NCBI GenBank assembly: GCA_009760855.2
Contig: WPIO01000061.1
Location: 1,298,501-1,362,500 of the forward strand
DNA from: Cristatella mucedo
Taxonomy: Eukaryota; Bryozoa; Phylactolaemata; Cristatellidae
DNA length: 64,000 nt
Direction of reading: 5' to 3'
Below are positions 12,301 through 21,140 of this stretch, in pieces (the stretch's first letter is position 1; each line of letters begins with the position of its first letter). Position numbers and translations under genes: made by a program. Under the pieces are notes generated by a model. That model was not told the DNA's origin, made no database searches, and was given only the letters and a program-made list of their open reading frames with translations.

Positions 12301-15078
12301 TAGCTATGGGCCAACTAAGTATGACTCAGAAATTGGAAAGGCTAACACCCAAAATTGGCTCTGCCAGCATATTTCCTGTTGATGTGCACGAAATCTAGGT
12401 GTCATGCTCCAAAGTGACCTTTTGTTAGACGACCACATCAGCTCCACAGTCAAGTCTGCCTACTTTCAGCTACATAGCATTGCTAAAATTCGGGCTTGTT
12501 TAGATAAAGATACCATGTCCAAGTTGGTCCATGCATTCGTGACATCCCGTCTCGACTTCTGCAACTCACTGCTTACTGGCCTACCAGCATGTGCGATCAG
12601 GCGATTGCAGCTGGTGCAAAACTCTGCAGCTAGGCTTGTCTGTCGTGAGCGTCGCAGTTGCCACATAAAACCACTTCTCGCCGACTTGCACTGGCTACCA
12701 GTTAAGCAACACGTCGACTTCAAGGTTTAGTTCCTCACTTTCAGGTCCCTTAATTCTTTGGCTCCTGCCTACCTATTAGATCTACTGCCCTACCAGGCTG
12801 AGCATCGTACCACCTGCTTTTCGGAATCTAACGGTTTACCTATACCGAGTACAAACCTAAAATCATTTGGAGACCGTGCCTTTAGTTCCTATGCTCCCAA
12901 AGCCTGGAATTCACTCCCGACTTGCATCGTGTCACCCCTTGACTTGACCACATTTAAAAAGAAATTAAAAAACACCTATTTATGAGAGCATTTAGTTGGT
13001 CCCTGTGATTTGTCCTTTTTGTGTGTATGTGTGCTGACACAGTTGCATGCTGCCACTAACCACACTTGCATGCTGACCCTGTGCATGTCATCCCTAACCA
13101 TGTTGTTTTTGTTGTTTATTAAGCATGGTACAACTAACTAGCCGATCGTGCTTCCTTTGCAGCAATTGTAAAGCACCTAGAAAGATATTTGAGTTCTCTG
13201 AGGGTGCTTTATCAGGTGTATTATTATTATTGTTATATGCCACTCTGCCACCAAAAACCGGATCTTCTCCTCTGCTCGTGCAGATTCACCTGGCAGACCC
13301 TTATCTTTATTTCTCGGTGATGGCTGATGCTTGATATTTGGTGTTTTGCAGCCATTCTATCAGGTTGCCTCTATTGATATATTATCTATTCTATGTTTAC
13401 TTGCGTTTAGGCAGCTGGATTTAAACAGCCGTTGTACCTCTAGTGCCTTAAACATACGCCTGATTTTATGGGCAGATTATAAATAGTTTTTAGTGATTGA
13501 CTTTAGGGCTGTGGTCGACTTTAGCTCGCATGATCGGAGTATATTTATTTCTAGAGACAGGGAGACAGCAAATTATATGAACCTGATGTGTATCCTCTGC
13601 AGCCGGCTTTTGTGCCCTTGCCGTAGCTAATTTAAGACTCATTTATATAAAGGCAGAATGACCTTAAGGGCTATCACCACCATCATTGAGCAATAATTGG
13701 ATTGCACAACGAAGGATGCGAACCTATGGAATTGGTATCTTTTTTTATATTAGGCTACTTTGGATTTTCCTACTTAGCTCCCGTGTTATAAGCTTTGTGT
13801 CCTTAGTAATAGTAATAATAATAATAGTTTGTATAGTACCCTCAGGGAACTTAATCTCTTTCTAGGCCTTTACATAAAGCTTTAAAGGAAGCATGATCGT
13901 ATGGTTAGTGGCAGCATACGCAATGTCAGCATGCAAAGTCAATGTCAGCACACAAAGAGCGAATCACAAGGACCCACTAAATTCTGTGATAAATATGTGC
14001 CTTTTTAGCGTCTTTTTAAATGTCGTCAGGTGATTCGTCAGGCGGAAGTGAGTTCCAATCTATGGGAGCATAGGAACTCACGACAGTCTCCAAAGGATTT
14101 GAGGCTCGTACGATGTGTAGGTAAACGATCCCTGTATTGGCCTACTCATGCAATAGTTGGGAGTTTCTTTTAATGCTGTTATCTCTTGCCCTCTCTCTAT
14201 CGCCCTTCCCTCTCTTTCCCCTACTCTCTCTCTCTCTTTTTTGACCTCGTACAAGCTATCAGACTGTTTTTCAGTTCATGGGATGTTACAGACATATTGT
14301 TCTACTATTGACATGCCTGCTTAGGCTGTATGTCAGGGATAATGCTGTGATCCCTACCAGATACCTCTTTTAGCATTGGAATGCTTGTGCCGTACGTGTC
14401 CTTGTTCTGTGCCATTTGAAGGAACTATGACAGAATGATTAGGCTTTTATTCTGTCGTGCATTATGTCACAGGTATCTACCACCTGAATGTTTCGTGCTT
14501 GGCAAAAATCCGCCTAAAATATCTTCCAAAGTGGACGTCTGGTCGGTGGGAGTGATATTCTACCAATGCCTGTATGGTAAGAAACCATTTGGACACAATT
14601 TAAGTCAGGCTGCCATATTGGAAGAGAACACGATACTCAACGCTCGGCAGGTGGAGTTCCCGGCCAAGCCGCCTGTTAGCCAGGAAGCAAAGGTATGCCT
14701 TGGCGATGCAACCTTCAGGGTGGTTGCTGGCGATCGATAGTTTCTATGCGTGAATGCATGGTCCTATTTCGTAAGCTTTGCAAACCAGTGAAAGGCGGCT
14801 AGCTATGCATATAGTAACTCACTCGCTGTGTGATCTTACATTTTAGAATTTTATGCGGCGTTGTCTGCAGTACCATAAGGAGCTACGACCAGACGTGCTA
14901 CTGTTGGCCGACGATGACTACTTGAAGGCATCTGCCTTGAAGTCTAAACCAAGGTTAGGAGTTTGCCGAATTCCCGAAGCGATGGGCTGCTGCAATGCTA
15001 AGAGCAAATGTTGGCAAACTAGTGCTGTATATTTCTTGCAGTTCTGCCGGAGGTGACAACTCAAACTCGGGTTTTTGA
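1..15078 (+). CDS. TLK: Tousled-like serine/threonine kinase (TLK1/TLK2 orthologue), 3' part, 12 exons
   Basis: TLKs are nuclear Ser/Thr kinases that phosphorylate the histone chaperone ASF1 and support replication-coupled chromatin assembly (family knowledge). The exons are 1-309, 414-550, 643-762, 971-1123, 3883-3964, 4160-4251, 4864-4953, 5113-5282, 8352-8490, 14473-14692, 14847-14953 and 15042-15078. They sum to 1656 bases and stay in one frame, giving 551 residues plus TGA; all introns are GT-AG. In order the protein has an Ala/Ser/Thr-rich linker, the TLK coiled-coil region ([31 protein letters not shown]) and a full kinase domain: glycine loop GKGGFSEV, lysine in VACK, catalytic HYDLKP, metal-binding DFGLSK, and WYLPPE before helix F ([16 protein letters not shown]). 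The C-terminus is a short Ser/Gly/Asn tail, as in TLKs. No catalytic residue is missing. The N-terminus and promoter lie outside the window. Confidence 0.95.
414..550 (+). CDS. TLK: TLK exon: conserved pre-kinase region
   Basis: The exon encodes [20 protein letters not shown] and [14 protein letters not shown], one of the most conserved non-kinase segments of TLKs. The acceptor is TTTGTAG and the donor AAA|GTAATT; it enters in phase 0 and exits in phase 2. Confidence 0.93.
643..762 (+). CDS. TLK: TLK exon: coiled coil with AKRKPP motif
   Basis: The exon encodes a basic helix ending in [11 protein letters not shown], a TLK signature, followed by a short polar linker. The acceptor (TCGAAG) is weak, but it is the one that keeps the frame from the preceding phase-2 exon. 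The donor is ACC|GTAAGT. Confidence 0.88.
971..1123 (+). CDS. TLK: TLK exon: second coiled coil
   Basis: It encodes [12 protein letters not shown], an acidic/basic helix and [20 protein letters not shown], directly comparable with the TLK segment just before the kinase domain. The acceptor is GATAAG and the donor GAG|GTAATT, phase 2 in and out. Confidence 0.92.
1458..1650 (-). repeat. tRNA-derived SINE, family S1
   Basis: Read on the - strand it starts near GCCGCGATGGCACACTAGGT, has a B-box-like GAGGTTGTGAGTTCGAACCC, and a body with AGCCGTAAAGGCTCCTCTGT ending at a run near AAATCAGC. The same unit recurs at seven other places in the window. It lies in a TLK intron. Confidence 0.75.
2045..2675 (+). 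repeat. LINE family B (CR1/L2-type) 3' fragment
   Basis: The fragment is co-linear with the better copy at 5375-6050: it carries the segments for [15 protein letters not shown], the [10 protein letters not shown] segment and the shared 3' UTR (CTGACTCTGCTATGCTTCCC). It is frameshifted and 5'-truncated. Confidence 0.7.
2765..3185 (+). repeat. LINE family B fragment, more decayed
   Basis: This is a second, weaker copy of the family B 3' region, directly downstream of the first. Shared phrases include GGGCTGCCATGGTTTGGTTC, then AATGCTGCTTAAGCTTTCGG and CTTTGTGGGGTTACA. Confidence 0.55.
3883..3964 (+). CDS. TLK: TLK exon: kinase N-lobe, glycine-rich loop
   Basis: It encodes [20 protein letters not shown] followed by GFSEVHK, i.e. 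the start of the kinase domain with the GxGxF(S)xV nucleotide-binding loop. The acceptor is CTGTTTCAG and the donor AAG|GTGGGT. It follows a 2.76 kb intron carrying a SINE and two LINE relics. Confidence 0.93.
4160..4251 (+). CDS. TLK: TLK exon: ATP-anchoring lysine
   Basis: It encodes [20 protein letters not shown] and [10 protein letters not shown]. The lysine in VACK is the invariant beta-3 lysine; the family more often has VAVK. The acceptor is GTTGTAG and the donor CAA|GTAAGC, phase 2 out. Confidence 0.94.
4440..4780. repeat. unclassified two-copy element (copy 1), in TLK intron
   Basis: This intronic stretch of about 330 bp matches 19800-20125 at both ends and inside: GAAATACCGCT(A/G)AG near the left end, AGCAGTA(A)CTCCAGAGAG inside, and a CACCACAA right end. 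The middles diverge. I cannot assign a class; it could be a SINE or a short LTR. Confidence 0.5.
4864..4953 (+). CDS. TLK: TLK exon: kinase helix C region
   Basis: It encodes [20 protein letters not shown] then FDVFEID. The glutamate of LREYNIH is the expected helix-C partner of the catalytic lysine. The acceptor is TTTTTTCCAG and the donor TTC|GTAAGT. Confidence 0.94.
5113..5282 (+). CDS. TLK: TLK exon: hinge to catalytic loop
   Basis: It encodes [19 protein letters not shown] (hinge and helix D), [20 protein letters not shown] (helix E) and the catalytic loop HYDLKP; TLKs have HYD in place of the usual HRD. The acceptor is TTTAACAG and the donor CCAG|GTGAGA, phase 1. Confidence 0.95.
5375..6050 (+). 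repeat. LINE family B, C-terminal reverse-transcriptase region plus 3' UTR
   Basis: The frame from 5283 stays open to 6025 and encodes the RT C-terminal region typical of CR1/L2 LINEs: [53 protein letters not shown] and [12 protein letters not shown]. It starts within the TLK intron just after the donor at 5283, so the open frame is a chance fusion of intron and LINE. It is the best-preserved family B copy in frame. Confidence 0.85.
6130..7195 (+). repeat. LINE family A, old frameshifted copy
   Basis: Degraded matches to the family A reading frame run in order: FFDPSL, a segment like [13 protein letters not shown] at 6575-6615, [22 protein letters not shown] at 6775-6810 and the family A 3' UTR with a GCATGC-rich stretch. 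Many stops and indels mark it as old. Confidence 0.75.
8062..8165 (-). repeat. LINE family A 3' tail fragment
   Basis: It runs from a TTATTATTA-type tail through the tail stem (AGTGCC...GGCACT) to the start of the 3' UTR, in reverse orientation. Confidence 0.6.
8352..8490 (+). CDS. TLK: TLK exon: DFG motif and activation segment
   Basis: It encodes [31 protein letters not shown] and the activation segment up to TSQGAGTYW. The acceptor is ATTATTGTAG and the donor ACTG|GTACGA. It lies between introns of 3.1 and 6.0 kb that hold several LINE copies. Confidence 0.95.
9560..9727 (+). repeat. LINE family A 3' end only
   Basis: It carries the GCATGCTGCCACTAACCACA repeat of the family A 3' UTR and the terminal AAAGTACCTAGAAAGAGATT stem-loop followed by ATTATTAAG. 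Confidence 0.75.
9730..10545 (-). repeat. LINE family B, reverse orientation
   Basis: Read on the - strand from about 10350 it shows [17 protein letters not shown], then [17 protein letters not shown] and further on the GPRLRSSLP-like segment and the shared 3' UTR. Several frameshifts. Confidence 0.72.
11500..12000 (-). repeat. LINE reverse-transcriptase N-terminal part, inverted relative to the next segment
   Basis: On the - strand 11690-12000 encodes [20 protein letters not shown] followed by a segment with [13 protein letters not shown], the classical palm-domain motif of CR1/L2 reverse transcriptases. It abuts the + strand segment that begins with the next RT motifs at about 12008. The part left of 11690 is only weakly recognisable. 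Confidence 0.75.
12008..13232 (+). repeat. LINE family A, RT catalytic motif to 3' tail
   Basis: It begins at [12 protein letters not shown], contains [12 protein letters not shown] (the YADD catalytic motif), then [52 protein letters not shown] and [12 protein letters not shown], and ends in the GC stem-loop tail and ATTATTATT at 13220-13232. A few frameshifts break it. It lies in the TLK intron 8491-14472. Confidence 0.9.
13640..13735 (-). repeat. SINE S1 fragment, decayed
   Basis: Only the body phrase TTAAGGGCTATCACCACCAT and its flanks are recognisable, in reverse orientation. Confidence 0.45.
13803..14145 (-). repeat. LINE family A 3' fragment
   Basis: It runs from TAATAATAATAATAG through AACTTAATCTCTTTCTAGG and the 3' UTR to the last codons of the frame (rev. 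comp. of AACTCACTTCC...), in reverse orientation. Confidence 0.8.
14473..14692 (+). CDS. TLK: TLK exon: kinase C-lobe
   Basis: It encodes [40 protein letters not shown] and the following helix up to SQEAK, the most strongly conserved part of the TLK C-lobe. The acceptor is ATGTCACAG and the donor AAG|GTATGC. Confidence 0.96.
14847..14953 (+). CDS. TLK: TLK exon: end of kinase domain
   Basis: It encodes [20 protein letters not shown] and [14 protein letters not shown], the last kinase helices. The acceptor is ACATTTTAG and the donor CCAAG|GTTAGG. Reading through this donor would give a Cys-rich tail ending at 15056; splicing to the next exon gives the family-like Ser/Gly tail instead, so I prefer splicing. 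Confidence 0.88.
15042..15078 (+). CDS. TLK: TLK terminal exon with stop codon
   Basis: After the acceptor TTTCTTGCAG the frame gives [12 protein letters not shown] and TGA at 15076-15078. TLKs typically end in a short Ser/Gly/Ala/Asn tail, which supports this exon. Confidence 0.78.
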
Positions 15079-16750
15079 ATGTGACTTGGAGTGGCTTGTG
15101 GACTCTACAAAAGCTGCTCACCGTTCAAAGTGGCATGATCTAGGTGTACAATGGTACACCCACTGCTGGGCGGATGAGATAATAGCTTGTTGTACCGAAA
15201 ACCGTCTGGCGTATCACGTGGCGTGCATACGTCGAAGGTGAAGTGGAAGCAGCAGAATGCAATGCAGTGAGCAAGCCATCGGTGCTTTGGAAGCGCTGCT
15301 AGGCTGGTGCTGCTGCACTGCTGTGGGGCCTGAAAGTATATTTGAGCTCAGTGAGCTCTGTCATCAGACATTTTATCCGTGCAGACAGCTTTCATTCAGA
15401 CAGCTTACGCTGCCGGCCGGACGTTGTTGGGCTGCAACAGCGGGGACTGTTTGATCGCCAGCTCAGGCTGCCTCACGTGCAGAAGGGGTCCAGAAGTTAT
15501 TGTGGAAGCCTGCCTGGATACTGTTCTTTTTAATGAGGTTGCTAACTGTTACAGGCATGCGACAAAAATAGATCCTGTGGGATGCACTCGTGAGACCACG
15601 GGCTTGTTGCAACTTAAGTGGACGTTGTTTGGACATAAGTGTACAGTGCAAAACAGAAAGCTATTCTACGTGCTGTGGAGCGACCGATTTTTGTAAGCTG
15701 TTGGGAGCAAAGCTATTTAGGCTATAAGGGTACTTTGTCAACGGTGCTGATCGATCAGTGACATGGTTTCAGTTTTCGGAGGCTGTGTAAAGCAGAAGAA
15801 TAGTGTAACAGATAAAATCAAATGATAAATGCCGGGCCAAAAGGAAACCTGGCTTGGCCTGTTCGAGAAGTATCGGTGCCTTACTTGAGTGAGTGCCATG
15901 ATGCCGCTGTATGCAGTTATACAGTGAACATCGAATCTTTAGGGGTCCTTAAGCCCTCTGAGCTGTGTTTGTATTACCCTTACACTATGGTGACCTCTCG
16001 TTCAACTCTTTGTGATGTTGAGAAATAGCACCAAAAAAAGTCCTGTTCTGCTCTTTGTGCTTCTCTGCCAGTAGCACTGACTTTCCTAACTACCTTACTC
16101 TAAACCTGAAGACCACTTTGAAAATACTACTGCCAGTGGTTTCCTACCTATTTGACTTTGGCTATCAACCTACTCATTGTACCATCCAACCCATCTGTAA
16201 TGTGATGCTTATTCAAAATTATTATGTCTCATAATCTCGACAAGCAAATGCAGCTTTAGGTCGGCGCTAGATATATTTGATGAAGTGGCACACTTAAGTT
16301 GTACCACCCTTGACATGCAAACTGTATGATATTGTTTTAAGTAGTGGTTGCTTGAACCCAGCCACCTAATGAAGACTAGATCGGTTATTTGTATAGACTA
16401 GCTAAAAAGGATGCATGCTGTCCCAAATCTTCTCTACAAAAAGTTACAACTTGTTCTCACCTGAAATCACATTAAGAATTATGTATATGCTACCATAGAA
16501 TGACATCTAAAGCTTTCGGTTATTGGGGCCTATTCTGTAGACTGTCTGAGTCGACTGAGATGTGCCTGCCGTCGATGTAGATCCATTCTGGACTCTTAGC
16601 TTAAATAGCTTTTGCAATGCGGCGTCAGTTGAGTTAGCTAATGGGTAGCTGTAGGTTTTACTTTTCACTCTGGGCAATAGGTTGCTTCTGTTTACTAATG
16701 TTGTGCTTTTTCAAAGATTAGGTCCATGAATGCTCTCTTCGGCCTGTATG
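15079..16750. other. gene-free stretch downstream of TLK
   Basis: I find no coding region, repeat copy or clear polyadenylation signal that I can defend here. The first part should contain the TLK 3' UTR. Confidence 0.4.
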
Positions 16751-17394
16751 TCCTAGTGGTTGACTAGGAAAAGAAAGCCGGCTCTACTGCTTTGGTACTT
16801 GTGCCATTGCAGAGCAGCCTTGGCTGTTCCCTTTTTGGTTTTACAATAGGGTATTCTGACTTCGGATACAGTTTCTCGATTCAAGCCAGCTGCACTTAAG
16901 TCACTTGCAGATTTGAGTCCTGGTTTGGCTTGTCTGCTTTTCGTTGCTAGCCTTTCAGGAACCGGCTTATTTAATTTACTCTTAAAGGGGAATCTTTTAG
17001 TGGGAAGGCCCTTGAAGTTCTCAGACAGGTTTTGGCGAATTTTTACTCTGAATTTCTGGCAGGAGTCGCATTTCGGCTTTGAGTGTTTACCTAGGCACTT
17101 TATTTCGATCGCAGCTATACTGGCTCTACCAAGCAACAAGTAGATCTCAAAATTCCCCATGACTGGATTCCGAATCGCTTCACTCGCTTGCAGCAGTCTA
17201 CCTAGCCTACCTCTTGCTCCTCAAATGTGCTCATTTATCACTCCCTTCTCAGCATACAGCCAGTCTTTATCACTAAATTGAAATTTTGGTGATACAAGCC
17301 TTCAGTTCTGAAGGTTGCACGGTAACCAGAAAAGCCGATCTCTAAAACGTGGAGACCATGAAACTTGACTTGTAACCACAATTCATTTGCATAA

Positions 17395-17455
17395 CATGGT
17401 GCAGTACTCGAGCCTGCGACCTTGGTCGTTAAAAGTGAGCTTCCTAACTACGACT
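17395..17455 (-). repeat. tRNA-like SINE promoter fragment
   Basis: The reverse strand reads TAGTTAGGAAGCTCAC with a following AGGTCGCAGGCTCGAGTAC, i.e. A- and B-box-like blocks in the spacing of the SINE S2 head. It lacks the body. Confidence 0.4.
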
Positions 17456-17461
17456 AGAGTT

Positions 17462-17560
17462 CCTTAGTATAGCGGTTGGGCGATGTTGCTTTCGCGACCC
17501 AGGTAGTGAGCTGGGAGTCCTGAGGTTAGACTCGTGCCGCACCCTCGGGGAGCGCATCTT
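17462..17560 (+). repeat. possible tRNA-like SINE head
   Basis: The stretch AGTATAGCGGTTGGGCGATG followed by a divergent B box (GAGGTTAGACTCGTGCC) resembles a tRNA-derived promoter. No second copy was found in the window. Confidence 0.35.
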
Positions 17561-18094
17561 CAGAACGTGAATGCCTTGGTTTGGTTGGTACCAAACACTA
17601 AATATGTTGAGTGGGCTAAGTGTAATTTATATAATAGTGACACAGTCACTTCGGTACAATGTCACCTGCATTTGTATTTAAGAACTATGATCGAAAACAA
17701 TATTGAGAGAAATTACCACATTTTCTGATCATACTCTGCTTGCCCAGGCTGAACTACTGACGTCAATCGATTAAGATTGGCTGGCTAGGTAGTTCGGATG
17801 TCGGATTGCATAAAGCAAGCTCCGCTAACATCTATGGCTGCTTAGGCCATTATTCTGGTGCCGCAGGCAAAAACTACCAGAGACCTGATAAGCCAATAGT
17901 CTGCGACTTCTACTACTAGAGCCCGTGTCTGAAGTCCTGCTAGTCAAATTCAAAATATCTTACAAAGAAAATTATGTATCTATCTGTGAGACACAGCGTT
18001 GCTGTGAAGCTTAGTCAGGTGGGGGAATAGATCTGGTTGGTATGCTGGGGCCAAAGAACTAAGGGACCTAGAATTGAGTGACAAATCCTTGCTT

Positions 18095-18800
18095 GGCTGA
18101 GAGCCGTTGCAGGTAGGCAAGAATGTATCTCCGTTTGTAACTCCACAAAGCCATAAGACTATGTGGGTGTTAAGCAGGAGAGTTTTGCACGGCGCACTCA
18201 GCCTAAGCGGCTTTCGGTATTCAGTCGGTGGCCAACAGACTTCACCTCAAACAAAGAAAGTAGGAAGCATAGCAGAGTCAGGAGAGCAGTTGAGGTAGTG
18301 AGTACCATGGAAGCAGCAGCTCAGGACCACTGAAAAGGATGAGCCATAGTCGGCAGCAGGACAGTAGTTATCGTTGCATAAGAATTAAGGAAGTGAGTTC
18401 CACAATCTAGGACCTGCAGACCTCAAGTTTCTGTCGCCAAAGGTCATGAAGCCGAGGAATGGAACAGTTAATTTATTTCCATACAGGATCTGAGGACACG
18501 AGGAGGTTGAAACTGATGCAACAGTTCAAGCTAGATATGGAGGAGCCAAGCCGTGGCAGGCCTTGTGGATCAGCGTAAGAACTTTGCTCTATATCCGTAG
18601 ATCAACCGGTAGCCATCCTAGCTCTTTTAGCAAAGGAGATACACGCTCAAACCTCTGGGACTTGAAAACTAGCCTTGCAGCCATATTGTTAGCCAGCTGC
18701 AGTGGCCTAGTTGCTTTCTTTGGTAGCCCAGCCAAAAAGGAATTACAATAATCAAGCCGAGACAGAACTACGGAGCTAGTTAAATTTGAGAGGTGGTGCG
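18095..18800 (-). repeat. LINE family B, reverse orientation
   Basis: It is the mirror of the copy at 5375-6050: the 3' UTR lies at the left (AGCCTAAGCGGCTTTCGGTA) and the RT C-terminal segments ([10 protein letters not shown], then [15 protein letters not shown]) at 18680-18790. Several frameshifts. Confidence 0.78.
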
Positions 18801-18807
18801 ATGTGGC

Positions 18808-18985
18808 AACTAACGCTCACGACAGACAAGCCTAGCTGGCGAGTTTTTCGCCAAATGTTAGCCAGATTGCACAGGCCGGTAGGGCAGCAAGCAGTGAGTT
18901 GCAGAAGTCAAGACGGAACGTCACAAATGGATGTACCAATTTAGATGTAGTATCCCTGTCTAAACAAGTCTGGATTTTAGCATCT
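18808..18985 (-). repeat. LINE family A internal fragment
   Basis: The reverse strand carries [18 protein letters not shown]-like and ACRERR-like codons of family A (CACGACAGACAAGCCTAGCT on the + strand). It is attached directly to the family B copy on its left and is followed by a + strand family B 3' end (18990-19170). Confidence 0.65.
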
Positions 18986-18989
18986 GTTA

Positions 18990-19170
18990 ACAATAATCAC
19001 TTTGTTGAATGCTCTCCTGACTCAGCCATGTTTCTGAATGTATTGTCATTTCGCGATAAGGGTACCGAAAGCCGTTTAAGCTTAGTGCCTTGTTGTAAAA
19101 ACTGCGAAGCACACACTTGGTCTTTTAAGACTTTACAGTGTTACAGAGATAAAATACATTACCAGAACGA
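18990..19170 (+). repeat. LINE family B 3' end
   Basis: The phrase GCTCTCCTGACTCAGCCATG and GTACCGAAAGCCGTTTAAGC match the 3' UTR of family B copies at 2500-2640 and 5890-6000. Confidence 0.6.
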
Positions 19171-19589
19171 CTGCAAGCTCGTTTTCATCCGCTCGTAAAA
19201 CGCGGCTCCCAATCGACCTCAGTAAAGTGGGCGTATTCACACGAGTTCTACAGATTTGAATTTCCTAGGGCTTTCTAACTTTGAAACAAGGACAAGGCTG
19301 TAGGTAGGCTGCGAGTAGGTAATGCCTAGGCCTTCGAGGCGTTAGTAGATTTTCTCTATGAGGCTCTGCTTGTAGCAACAAGAGCAGCATGAAGGAGCAT
19401 ATTTCAGCCATCCCTTTTTAGTATTGCAACGTCCGGACAAGCTTGATGCCAAAATTCCGTGAATTTTGGTGCCGAGAATAGATTTGCCGGACCGTAACCG
19501 ACTTGAAGTCCGATCAAGAGCGTGGAGTCCTATTGATATTGCCACGGCTGGGCTTCACTGTGCAGAAAATACTTCTCGGGCACTTCAGT

Positions 19590-19800
19590 AGTGCAGATCT
19601 GGACAAAAATTGAAAAAGAAATTGCTTGCTGTCGTTTATGGTGTAGAGTTGTTCAACCAGTACATCCTTGGTAGAGTAGTCGTCGTTCACAAACTACCGC
19701 TCTCAGCTGACCAGCACACCACGGAAACCTCTAAGCCAGACACCAAAGAGACTGCAAGGCCGGATTATGCACCTTCGTTGATACGACATTGTTGCGTTCT
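19590..19800 (+). pseudogene. Ty3/Gypsy retrotransposon RNase H fragment
   Basis: The frame gives KLLAVVYGVELFNQYILGRV and VVVHKLPLSA, matching the RNase H block of Gypsy pol (EKELLAVVxxxxxFxxYLxG, then HxPL). The upstream RT and downstream tether regions are not preserved. It is followed at once by the two-copy element. Orientation matches the integrase relic at 22.4-23.2 kb, so both may come from one element later split by insertions. Confidence 0.7.
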
Positions 19801-20125
19801 CAGGGCGAAATACCGCTGAGAAGTACACATTTGAAAGTATTCAGTTTTAATCAGGAACTGAGCGCCAAGCAGTAGCTCCAGAGAGCGGGTGTCTGCGTAC
19901 CGCAAGGCGGCCGGCCTATTTACCACGTCGACGGTGCTGAGTGCTCCAGTGCGCGCCCACTGCTGATTGACAATACAAGTAGACCAATCGAGAGAGCTGA
20001 ATGTAATGTAAAGGAATGTAATGAATAGCCAGCGCACGGAGTTGTCCCCTTCGGGCCAAGCCCAAAATCTTCGTCAGCCACCGTGCGTGGCTGTGTGGTA
20101 GGCGGCACCACAACAGACACGATAC
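19800..20125. repeat. unclassified two-copy element (copy 2)
   Basis: It matches 4440-4780: GCGAAATACCGCTGAG at the left, AGCAGTAGCTCCAGAGAGCG inside and GGCACCACAAC at the right. On the reverse strand both copies can be read from a MWCR start, which is probably coincidental to the shared end. Confidence 0.5.
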
Positions 20126-20552
20126 TGCGACATTTTCTAACTGAGTAATTGGAAATCAGATGGCTGAGCTGGGAATGTCTCGCTGGCAGTGAGTCGACGC
20201 TCCATCTATGGCTGAGGCCAGTGACATTTCTGAAATAGCCGGCTAAGCCAAGTGAAACCTCGGTCTAGGAAGACTACAGCAGCTTATTTTTTCCCGCTGG
20301 TTTCCCTCAACTCAGACGCGATCTACCGCTGGACCTCTAGGACTGGACGTAATAGCCGATTAGGTAAGGGGTTCTTTTCACAACCGAGGCCAGGGCTTAG
20401 AATCCTGCAGCTGGGCGATCCTTTTATTCCCAACTGCTTGCGGTAATGATAGCCGATAAGGCTCTTATGCTGCTACAAAAATGAGGTTGTTAAATCATGT
20501 TAAGTTTGTGCGAGCAGTCGCCCACAGAAAAAGACGGCTCCGACAGACGTCG

Positions 20553-20692
20553 AGCTGGTTTGGTCTAGCGGTTAAGGTGCTCGCCCCGACCAAGGTCTGA
20601 CTGAGGTCGTGGGCTCGAGCCCCGAGGTATATGTGAAGCGCCTGAATAGAGATTAAGTTCTCTTGGGGCGCCATATCAATTAATTATATAAA
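20553..20692 (+). repeat. tRNA-derived SINE, family S2
   Basis: The A box is TGGTCTAGCGGTTAAGGTGC and the B box AGGTCGTGGGCTCGAGCCCC. The 3' part, GAAGCGCCTGAATAGAGATT then AAGTTCTCTTGGGGCGCC, is almost the same as the terminal stem-loop of LINE family A. It has no intact cloverleaf, so it is not a working tRNA gene. Confidence 0.85.
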
Positions 20693-20891
20693 CATAAATG
20701 AATTATATAAGCCGTTTATTATGGAACTCGGAACCGGGCCGAAACGGCGACCACACAAGCTCGAGAGCATCTACAAAAGTGGATCTGTTGTTCTCCTCTC
20801 AGCGGCTTCCGTCGGAGTAGTATGCTGTCGAGGTAAGCAGACCCAACAAATCAACTACGATTTTTTTATGTCAGTCACCAAGATGGCACCA

Positions 20892-21030
20892 TACTGAATT
20901 GGCCCAGCGGTTAAGGTGCTCACCCCGACCGAGATCTGGGTGAGGTCGTGGGCTCGAGCCCCGAGGCATATGTGAAGCGCCTAAATAGAGATTAAGTTGT
21001 CTCGGGGCGCTATGCAAGTGAATTATATAT
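20892..21030 (+). repeat. SINE S2, second copy
   Basis: Same order of parts as the copy 340 bases upstream: TGGCCCAGCGGTTAAGGTGC, AGGTCGTGGGCTCGAGCCCC and the LINE-A-like tail AAGCGCCTAAATAGAGATTA. Confidence 0.85.
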
Positions 21031-21140
21031 TAAACCAGACCGATGGCGATACGATGCTACAACGCCTGCCCTCTGGTCTGCTCACGTGGACTACGAAAGC
21101 AGGATGAGATTCAGGTCCACCAGATCACCTACTGGCCAGG

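Noticed and set aside
14954-15056. Read-through of the TLK donor giving a Cys-rich C-terminus
   Set aside because: The donor GTTAGG is usable, and splicing to 15042 restores a Ser/Gly/Asn tail as in other TLKs.
16753-17160. 135-codon - strand frame with a true ATG
   Set aside because: Lys/Ser-rich with no recognisable domain, no splice or poly(A) context, and no copy elsewhere in the window; it may be chance.
20553-21030. tRNA genes
   Set aside because: The A and B boxes are present but no cloverleaf can be formed and the units recur with a LINE-like tail, so they are SINEs.
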